A stretch of DNA of 64,000 nt from Micromonospora haikouensis. Lineage in GTDB: Bacteria; Actinomycetota; Actinomycetes; Mycobacteriales; Micromonosporaceae. Numbering within the stretch: position 1 is the stretch's first letter; every line of letters starts with the position of its first letter. The position numbers were made by a program, and so were the translations under genes. This document shows positions 8,153-15,087 of the stretch, in pieces. The notes beneath the pieces were generated by a model. That model searched no databases. It was not told where the DNA came from and saw only the letters and a list, made by a program, of their open reading frames with translations. Location of the stretch: assembly GCF_900091595.1 (NCBI RefSeq), contig NZ_FMCW01000020.1, forward strand, positions 87,229-151,228. Reading direction: 5' to 3'.

Positions 8153-8251
8153 TGGGTACGGGTGGAGGGCGGCGGGGGCGGATGTCACCCTGAGGGGTGC
8201 CCCGGCCTGGTCGGTCGGGGGTGTGTAGTGGTCTTGGTCTGAGGAATGCGG

Positions 8252-8710
8252 GTGGCGATGCTGACTGGCAGGGTGGTCCGGTTCGACGAGGTGCGGGGTT
8301 ACGGCTTCATCGCTCCGGACGGCGGCGGGGACGACGTGTTCGTGCACGCCAACACGGTCGACGGCGACAAGTGGGCGCTGGGTCCGGGCGTCCCGGTGGA
8401 GTACGAGGCGGTGGAGAACGAGCGCGGCCCGAAGGCGCTGACCGTACGCGTGCTCGGGCCCGCCGTGGCGGGCGAGCGCACCGCCCCGGTCCGGACGGTC
8501 GCACCGTCGACGGGGCGCGGCCACGAGTCGGGCCAGGGCGGGCTCGAGGACGAGGAGGGGCTCTGTGACGTGCTGTCCGAGCGGTCCTTCGTCACCGAGA
8601 CCACCGAGGCGCTGCTGATCTCCGTGCCGGACCTGACCGGGGCGCAGATCGTGGCGGTGCGCGCCCGGATGCTGGCGCTGGCGCGGCGGCACGGCTGGGT
8701 GGAGGGCTGA
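8252..8710 (+). CDS. Cold-shock-domain protein with C-terminal extension
   Basis: About 152-aa nucleic-acid-binding protein. The N-terminal 65 residues form a CspA-type domain with RNP1 (VRGYGFIAP) and RNP2 (DDVFVHAN). A low-complexity linker (GRGHESGQGGLEDEEG) joins it to a C-terminal segment ending ALLISVPDLTGAQIVAVRARMLALARRHGWVEG that I do not recognise. It is twice the size of ordinary cold-shock proteins. Start: GAGG at 8241-8244 is 7 nt before GTG 8252, so that start is preferred; ATG 8246 and ATG 8258 are in-frame alternatives. Its role in the cluster, such as RNA chaperone or regulator, is inferred only from position. Confidence 0.8.
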   Translation: MAMLTGRVVRFDEVRGYGFIAPDGGGDDVFVHANTVDGDKWALGPGVPVEYEAVENERGPKALTVRVLGPAVAGERTAPVRTVAPSTGRGHESGQGGLEDEEGLCDVLSERSFVTETTEALLISVPDLTGAQIVAVRARMLALARRHGWVEG

Positions 8711-8839
8711 GGCTGCCGCCTCCCCCGCTGCGCGTGGGGTCGAGCGGCCGGTGCGGCCCCGTCGCGCGGCGGGTTCGGCACGGTCGGCCGGTGCGGCGGG
8801 TGCTGCTCGGCGACGCCGACCCGGTCGACCGGTTCGCGG

Positions 8840-10243
8840 TCAGCCGGCCGCGATGAGCAGCGACTTCCTGATCCGGCCCTGCGCGCTGCGGGGCAGTTCG
8901 TCGACGAAGTGCACCCGGCGGGGCCGCTGGCCGGCCGACAGGTGGCGGCCCACGTGGTCGATGAGCACCTGGGCGGTGAGCCCCTCGGCGGCGACGACGT
9001 ACGCGGTGACCTGCTCGCCCTGCCCGGCGTGCGGGGTGCCGACCACGGCGGCGTCGCGGACCCCGGGATAGCTGAGGAGCACCTCCTCGACCTGCCCGGC
9101 GTGGACCCGGCGGGTGCGGCCGTGCACCACGTCGGTCCGTCGCCGCCCGATGATCCGGTGCGAGCCGTCGGCCGCCACGGTGGCGAGGTCGCCGGTGGCG
9201 TGCCAGCCGGCGGCATCGGCGCACCGCCCGCGCCCGTCGACGTAGCCGCTGGACAGCGTGGGGCCCCGGATGCTCAGCTCCCCGACGGACTCGCCGTCGG
9301 CCGGCACCGGCCGGTCGTCGCGGTCGAGGATCCGGGTCTGCACGCCGGGCAGGGGCGTCCCGGCGGTGCCGGCGGCGCAGGGCGCGTCGACCCGCCCGGT
9401 CACCGCGATCAGGGTCTCGGTGGTGCCGTAACCCTGGATGAGGGAGTGCGAGGTGAGCAGGCGGAGCCGTTCGGTCACGGCGGGGGCCAGCGGGGCGTCG
9501 GCGGAGACCAGGATCCGGGCCCCGGACAGCGACCGGGCCCAGGGGTGGTCCCGCGAGATGCGCGCCCACTGGCCGGGGACGGCCAGGTACATGGTGCCGA
9601 CCGGACCGGCGGCCGCGTCCCGGTCGAGGTGGACGAAGCGGCTGCCCGTGCGCAGCGCGCCGAGCAGGCCCACCACCAGGCCGTACGCCCGGAACAGCGG
9701 GGCGCCCTGGACGAGGACGTCCTCGCCGTTCCACCGCCACGCGTCGGCCAGCAGGTCCAGGTCGGCGGCGATGGCCCGGCGGGAGACGCGGACGCCCCTC
9801 GGTGGCCCGCTCGCGCCGCCGGTGTAGAGGATCACCGCGTCGGCGTCGGGGTGCGGCTCGGGTTGGTGGGCCGAGGAGCGTCGGCTCAGGTCGACGGGGA
9901 CGGTGGCCAGCCCGGCGGCGACGGCCCGGTCGGGGGCGTCGGAGGGGTCGCGGCCGAGGAGCACGGTCGCGCCGGACTCCCGCAGGATGCGGCCGCGCTC
10001 CCGCGCGTCGGCCCGGGGCGGCAGGGGCACCAGCGGCACGCCGGCCTGGACGGCCCCGACCATGGCGACGACGGTCTCCAGGCTGGGGGTGGCGTCGACG
10101 GCGACCGCGGCGGCGCCCCGGATCCGGTCGGCGACCGCGTTCACGCAGCCGAGCAGGGCTTCGCTGGAGAGCGTCCGCCCGGCCACCCGGACGGCGTCGG
10201 GGCGGTCCGCGCCGGAGGCGCGTAACGCCGGCAGCAGTGTCAT
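8840..10243 (-). CDS. Degenerate MatB paralogue, probable pseudo-enzyme
   Basis: 467-aa intact reading frame clearly paralogous to the MatB at 5949 along its whole length (for example VDATPSLETVVAMVGAVQAGVPLVPLPP, VAAYV-type C-terminus, PRRVHFVDELPR). Core catalytic motifs are altered: P-loop YTGGASGPPRGV instead of YTSGTTGAPKGA; GYGTTETL instead of RYGMTETL; VHGRTRRVHAGQVEE in place of IKSGGYRIGAGEVED; and AQGRIRK where NALGKVQK carries the catalytic lysine, here arginine. ATGD is kept. GAGG lies about 10 nt upstream of the ATG, so it is probably expressed. The lack of stops or frameshifts suggests selection for some function, perhaps binding or partner regulation, or very recent decay. Malonyl-CoA synthesis seems unlikely. 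Confidence 0.82.
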   Translation of the reverse strand: MTLLPALRASGADRPDAVRVAGRTLSSEALLGCVNAVADRIRGAAAVAVDATPSLETVVAMVGAVQAGVPLVPLPPRADARERGRILRESGATVLLGRDPSDAPDRAVAAGLATVPVDLSRRSSAHQPEPHPDADAVILYTGGASGPPRGVRVSRRAIAADLDLLADAWRWNGEDVLVQGAPLFRAYGLVVGLLGALRTGSRFVHLDRDAAAGPVGTMYLAVPGQWARISRDHPWARSLSGARILVSADAPLAPAVTERLRLLTSHSLIQGYGTTETLIAVTGRVDAPCAAGTAGTPLPGVQTRILDRDDRPVPADGESVGELSIRGPTLSSGYVDGRGRCADAAGWHATGDLATVAADGSHRIIGRRRTDVVHGRTRRVHAGQVEEVLLSYPGVRDAAVVGTPHAGQGEQVTAYVVAAEGLTAQVLIDHVGRHLSAGQRPRRVHFVDELPRSAQGRIRKSLLIAAG

Positions 10244-10401
10244 CCGCCCTAACCTCTGTCGAGGGCGCCGACGAGGCTCGGCAGGGGCAGGGACATCGCG
10301 GCCACAGAACCCTTCGCGTCATGGGTGCGGTAGCCCCATATCCGGCCATCCCCGCGTGCTGCGGGTGCCCCGAAATTAGGCGGCGCTATCGCCGGGCACA
10401 A

Positions 10402-10408
10402 CCCCTAG
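10402..10408. promoter_or_regulatory. CCCCTAG element
   Basis: ACCCCTAGCC about 160 nt upstream of the MatB paralogue start, matching the motif that recurs in other intergenic regions. Confidence 0.3.
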
Positions 10409-11282
10409 CCGTGGCGCGCGAGGCCCGCCGCGACGCGGGGTCGCGCCGCCACCGGCGGGCGGGCGGGCCAGGCAGGACCCCCGCCGGGGCGGGGGCTGGT
10501 CGCCTTGGGCGGGGCGATGCTGTTCCGCGAACCGGCGGCCCGTCGTCGGCACTCCGCGACCGGGGCGGAATTGGAATCGCGGCGCGGGCCGCACGGATTG
10601 CGCAACCCGCCCGAAACGGAATTCCGATACATTGATCCCGACCACGCGTTCTGATTTGTCCTCGATTGACTTCAGCCACTGCGGGGGCCGCACTCCGTCG
10701 CCAACCAATCGCGTATAACCCGCATTTAACGGCAAAGACGCCTTTTGTTTTTGAAGCGGCCCTAATCGGGCAAGCGGGCGTCGATGCCATGAAGGGGACG
10801 CGACCTTCCCGCGCTCCCGCCAGCCACCGCCGACCGAGCCCACCCCGGCGGGCAGCCCGCCCGGCCGAAATGCCGCAGGCATCGATCCCCGCCGCTCGCG
10901 CACGTCCGCCCGCCGGGCCGGCCGCCGCCCGCCGGCACCGCCGGCCCGTCACGCAGCGACATCGTCCCGCCCCTCGGGACGGGGTCGAACGCCCCGGCTC
11001 CGCACCGCCGGACATGGCCGCCCCGCCGCCAGCACCCCCACCCACCACCCCGCTCCCAGGACGAACGGCCCGCTCCGGCCAGGGTCGCGCCGCGACGGGC
11101 CCGGCCGCCGGGGCGGCAGACCCGCCGGACGCCGACGCGGCGCCGAGCGCGCGGATGCCACGCAGCGCCACCGTCGCCGGAGGCCGGGCGCGGGCCGGCA
11201 CCGGCGGGACCGGCGGCTCTCCGCACCGCGTCGCGGGGAGCGCTCCCTCGGGGTCAACGGGGCCGCACAGCCCTTTCCACCC

Positions 11283-11653
11283 AATTGTCGGCAAGCCACG
11301 AAAACGGCATCAACCGACCGGAGAAACGCTCACGTATCACTTTGTGAATTCACCCGGCGACGGTCCGCTGTCAGCTCCGCCGACGCGCCCGGCGCCGCCC
11401 GAAGGCACCAAACCGATGTTTGCCTATCCTTTACAACCTTCGGCTTGCCGCCCAATTGCCGGACTGCCATACTCCCAGCATGCACGGCGGTCGATAGCGG
11501 GGGGATGCGTCCGGACGGGCCCTAGAATTGTCGAAGGTGCTGGTAGAACCCTGGTCCGGGAACATCAGCCAGTCAAGCTAATCGATGGCCCGCCGCGAAC
11601 GCGTGACGGCCGTCTATATTCGCCAATACGGGAATGGGTCGAAAATTGCCGGT
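11283..11653. promoter_or_regulatory. Four AATTGYCG motifs upstream of LAL regulator
   Basis: AATTGTCGGC at 11283, AATTGCCGGA at 11454, AATTGTCGAA at 11526 and AATTGCCGGT at 11644, all in the same orientation, within 460 nt upstream of the regulator start at 11741. The first two are also flanked alike (CCCAATTG at both). A candidate binding-site array; the binding protein is unknown. Confidence 0.4.
11344..11353. promoter_or_regulatory. GTGAATTCAC perfect palindrome
   Basis: Ten-base perfect palindrome in an AT-richer stretch about 390 nt upstream of the first LAL regulator. Possible dimeric-regulator site; no factor is assigned. Confidence 0.25.
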
Positions 11654-11740
11654 CTCCGATTTCGTCAGGCTCGATGGCAGACCAGGGAAGGTGGCGGGCC
11701 CCGTGACGGCTGACCCCGCGCGCCTTCCGAGGCTACGCCC

Positions 11741-14581
11741 ATGGAGCTGAGCGAACGGTCCCACCAGCTCGACCTCCTGGCCCGCCGGCTCGGCGACCTG
11801 GGCAGCCCCGCCGGTCCGCCCGCCGACGCCCGACCGGTGATCGCGCTGACCGGCCCCGTCGGCTCCGGCAAGACCACCCTGTTGCAGGCCTTCGCCCGGC
11901 GGGCCGCCGACGCCGACGCCCGCTTCCTCGGGTCGAGCGCCTCCCGGGCCGAACGCGCCGTCCCGCTGGAGGTCGTCCGCCAACTCGTCCGGGCGGCTCC
12001 GCCGGACGACGCCCGCGCCCGCCTCGAACGGCTGCTCGACCAGGGCGCCCTCACCTGGCCCGACCTCGACGACGACCAGGAGGGGGCGGCCCGGACCATC
12101 GCGGCGATCGGCGGCGCCCTGCTGGAGCTGGCCGCCCGGGGTCCCCTGGTGATCGGGGTCGACGACGTCCACCACGCCGACGTGCCGTCGCTGCGCTGCC
12201 TGGACTACGTGGCCCGGCGCATCCCCGGCCTGCCCGTGCTGATCGTGCTGACCGAGGCGCCCCGCACCCGGCCGTGGCACCCCGAGGTCTACGCCGAGCT
12301 GCTGCAACCCGCCCGGCTGCACCGGATCCGGATCCCCCTGCTCACCCCGGACGGGACCTACCAGGCCCTGGCCGACCGGCTCGGCGTGCCGACGGCGCGG
12401 AGCGTCGCCGAGGAGGTGCACCGGATCAGCGGCGGAAACCCCCTGCTGGTGCAGGCGCTCGCCGACGACCACCTGACCGCCGCGCCGCGCGGCGCGGCCC
12501 GCCCGGAGGCGGGCGAGGCGTTCCGGGAGGCCGTGCTGAGCTGCCTCTACCGGTGCGAGCACCTGGTGCTCAAGGCCGCCCGGGCGCTCGCGGTGACCGG
12601 CGAACCGCTGCACGGCGCCCTGCTGCCGCAGCTCGTCGACGTACGCGCGGAGTCCGCCCTGCTCGCGATCGACGCCTCCACCAGCGCCGGCCTGATCATC
12701 GAGGGCGGGCTGCGGCACGCCGCCGTCGGCCGGGCCGTGCTCGACGGGACCACCGCCGAGGAACGCGCCCGGCTGCACCGGCTCGCCGCCTGCCTGCTGC
12801 ACGAGGACGGCGCGTCGCCGGTCCTGGTCGCCGGGCACCTGCTGCGCACCGACGAGCTGGCCGAGCCGTGGATGGCCCGGACCCTGCTCGACGCCGGTGA
12901 GCAGGCGCTGCTGGACGGCGAGGTGGACGCGGCCCTGCGGTTCCTGCGCCGCGCCAACCGGGACTGCGCCGACGAGTGCCTGCGGGCGCGCGCCCGCTCC
13001 GCCCTCGCCCGCGCCGAGTGGCGCCTCGACCCGCAGGCCGCGATGCCCCACCTCCAGGGGGTGGCCAGCGCCGTCCGGGCCGGGCACCTGGGCAGCACGC
13101 AGGCCGCCGGGCCGATCCAGTACCTGCTCTGGCACGGCCAGATCGACAAGGCCGTCGAGCTGGTCCAGCACCTGGGCGAGCGCGCCGACAGCAGCGACCC
13201 GCGCTCCGCCGCCGAACTGCTGGTCACCAAGGGCTGGATGGCCACCCTCTATCCCGGGGTGACGATCGACCACACGGCCCCCGCCGCGGCCCGGCGGGAC
13301 CCGCTGACCGTCGCGAAGGTGAAGCAGCGGCTCCAGGGCGTGACCATGCTGGCCTCCGTGCTGGAGCGGGGCGACGGCGGTGCCGTCGAGGAGGCCGACC
13401 GGGTGCTGTCCACCATCGGGCTGGACGACGAGCGGGACATGTGGACCGCCATCTGCGCCCTGATCACCATGATCTACGCCGACCGGCTGGACCTCGCCGG
13501 CGACTGGTGCGGCCGGCTGGGCCGCAGCGCCACCGTCAGCCGGCATCCCACCCCGGCGGCGATGCTGACCGCCCTCGACGCCGCGATCGCCGGCCGGCGC
13601 GGCGACCTGCCCCGGGCGCAGAAGCTGGCCGACACCGCGCTGACCCAGCTCTCCCCGAAGGGCTGGGGCGTGGTGATCGGCATACCGCTGGCCATCCGGC
13701 TGCGGGCCCTGACGTTCCTGGGCGAACTCGACGCGGCGGCGGCCTGCCTCCAGGTTCCCGTGCCCCAGGTGCTCTTCGAGACCCCGTTCGGGCTGCACTA
13801 CCTGCACGCCCGGGGGCTGCACGCACTGGCCGCCGGCAGCCCGGAGAGCGCCCTGGCCGACTTCCAGCTCTGCGGGCAGCTGATGACGGCCTGGCGGCTG
13901 GACCTGCCGGCGCTCATCCCGTGGCGCACCGAGTCGGCCCGGGCCCTGCTGCAGATCGGCCGTCGGCAGCAGGCCGAGAAGCTGGTCCGGGAGGAGCTGG
14001 GCCGGCTGCGGCCCGGCCACGTGCGGTACCGGGCCGCCGCGCTGCGGGTGCTGGCGGCGGCGCAGGACGGGCCGGACCCGATCCCGCACCTGCGCGGCTC
14101 CGTGCGGCTGCTGCGCCAGTGCGGCGACCGGATGGAGCTCGCGCACAGCCTCACCGACCTGGGCCACGCCTATCAGCAGGCGGGCGACCTGCGGCAGGCC
14201 CGCAAGGCGGCGCGGGCCGCCCGGACGCTGGCCCAGGAGTGCGGCCTGCCGCTGCTGCGGCCGGCCGCCGGCACCGCCCGGGGCGGACCGGTCAGCGCCG
14301 ACCCCGACGTGACGGTGCTGGTGGAGGGGCTCAGCGACACCGAGTCGCGGGTGGCCACCCTGGCCGCGCAGGGCCACACCAACCGGGAGATCGCCGAGAA
14401 GCTGTTCCTGACGGTCAGCGCGATCGAGCAGCGGCTGACGCGCATCTACCGCAAGCTCGACGTCGACTCGCGCCGGCAGTTGGCCGTGCGGCTGCGGTTG
14501 GACCGGCCCGGCGCGCTGCCGGCTGAACGCCTGGGCGCGCCCCGCACGCCCCCCGGCCGCGACGACGACGCCCGGCGCTGA
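11741..14581 (+). CDS. LAL-family transcriptional regulator (LuxR C-terminal HTH)
   Basis: 946-aa large ATP-binding LuxR-type activator, likely pathway-specific. Walker A LTGPVGSGKTTLL near residue 36, Walker B LVIGVDDVHHAD near 145, a long helical TPR-like middle, and a C-terminal LuxR/NarL helix-turn-helix around residues 865-925 (LSDTESRVATLAAQGHTNREIAEKLFLTVSAIEQRLTRIYRKLDV). The ATG at 11741 follows GAGG by 9 nt. It is the first of two tandem paralogues; the second starts 507 nt downstream with its own leader. LAL proteins of this kind commonly activate macrolide and polyene clusters, so control of the PKS operon is the natural inference. The long upstream region with repeated motifs suggests it is itself tightly regulated. 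Confidence 0.9.
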   Translation: MELSERSHQLDLLARRLGDLGSPAGPPADARPVIALTGPVGSGKTTLLQAFARRAADADARFLGSSASRAERAVPLEVVRQLVRAAPPDDARARLERLLDQGALTWPDLDDDQEGAARTIAAIGGALLELAARGPLVIGVDDVHHADVPSLRCLDYVARRIPGLPVLIVLTEAPRTRPWHPEVYAELLQPARLHRIRIPLLTPDGTYQALADRLGVPTARSVAEEVHRISGGNPLLVQALADDHLTAAPRGAARPEAGEAFREAVLSCLYRCEHLVLKAARALAVTGEPLHGALLPQLVDVRAESALLAIDASTSAGLIIEGGLRHAAVGRAVLDGTTAEERARLHRLAACLLHEDGASPVLVAGHLLRTDELAEPWMARTLLDAGEQALLDGEVDAALRFLRRANRDCADECLRARARSALARAEWRLDPQAAMPHLQGVASAVRAGHLGSTQAAGPIQYLLWHGQIDKAVELVQHLGERADSSDPRSAAELLVTKGWMATLYPGVTIDHTAPAAARRDPLTVAKVKQRLQGVTMLASVLERGDGGAVEEADRVLSTIGLDDERDMWTAICALITMIYADRLDLAGDWCGRLGRSATVSRHPTPAAMLTALDAAIAGRRGDLPRAQKLADTALTQLSPKGWGVVIGIPLAIRLRALTFLGELDAAAACLQVPVPQVLFETPFGLHYLHARGLHALAAGSPESALADFQLCGQLMTAWRLDLPALIPWRTESARALLQIGRRQQAEKLVREELGRLRPGHVRYRAAALRVLAAAQDGPDPIPHLRGSVRLLRQCGDRMELAHSLTDLGHAYQQAGDLRQARKAARAARTLAQECGLPLLRPAAGTARGGPVSADPDVTVLVEGLSDTESRVATLAAQGHTNREIAEKLFLTVSAIEQRLTRIYRKLDVDSRRQLAVRLRLDRPGALPAERLGAPRTPPGRDDDARR

Positions 14582-15087
14582 CCCCCGCCGCATTGACCGT
14601 CCCACCGACCACCCGGGACACCCGAACGCCGACGTCCGACCGCCGGACGTTCCGCCGTCGTGCTCTGGTGGAGGTGCGCCGGGATCCGAGCGTGTGACAC
14701 CATCACCCCGCTGCGTCGACACCCGCCGTACGTCCCGTCGACACGTGCCGCCGCCCGGCCGTCGCCGACCCCCCTTACGGCGTCGCTGGCAACCCCTAAC
14801 GGCCACCCGGATCCGCAGGTTTGCGCGCGAAACGATGGGGTCTCGCGCCCGTTGTCGCACACCCGACCCGGTGCCAAACTCGCCTGGACATCCGGATCGC
14901 TCGCTGGGGAGCGCGGTCCGGTCAGGGGACAGTTCAGGTCCACCCGGCATGGCGGCCCGGTGCGCTCCACCCCTACCCGGTGCGACGGGTGGGTGTGGTG
15001 GAGGGGCGGCTGTCCGGCTTGGGGGGGCGGTGTCGGTCAGCGCCGGTGTTCCCGGCCCGGCACCGCGTACGAGAAGGGCTGACACGA
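14582..15087. other. Intergenic leader of the second LAL regulator
   Basis: No gene supported: the upstream extension of the second regulator frame is low-complexity and begins without a ribosome site. The stretch holds a CCCCTTACGG/CCCCTAACGG pair (14771-14802) and a single CCCCTA at 14970-14975. Probable promoter region. Confidence 0.55.
14771..14802. promoter_or_regulatory. CCCCTTACGG / CCCCTAACGG pair, 22-nt phasing
   Basis: Two ten-base elements differing at one position start at 14771 and 14793, exactly 22 nt or two helical turns apart, about 290 nt upstream of the second LAL regulator. They fit the recurring CCCCTA motif and may be an autoregulatory site. Confidence 0.4.

Larger units (their letters stand above)
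10244..11740. other. 1.5-kb gene-free regulatory region
   Basis: No convincing gene. Long open frames here encode only Pro/Ala/Arg-rich low-complexity peptides typical of high-GC shadows. Base composition is uneven: 10550-10770 and 11280-11690 are clearly richer in A and T than any nearby coding DNA, and 10790-11270 is very GC-rich. It holds a CCCCTAG element (10402-10408), four AATTGYCG motifs (11283-11651), and a GTGAATTCAC palindrome (11344-11353). It separates the divergent MatB paralogue from the first LAL regulator and probably contains the latter's promoter and operators. A small RNA cannot be excluded. Confidence 0.6.

Noticed and set aside
10666..11706. Open frame upstream of the first LAL regulator
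   Set aside because: Low-complexity, no ribosome site, no recognisable domain, and it crosses AT-richer regulatory DNA.
14821..15087. N-terminal extension of the second LAL regulator
   Set aside because: Non-homologous to the paralogue, while a good ribosome site precedes GTG 15088 and gives a matching length.
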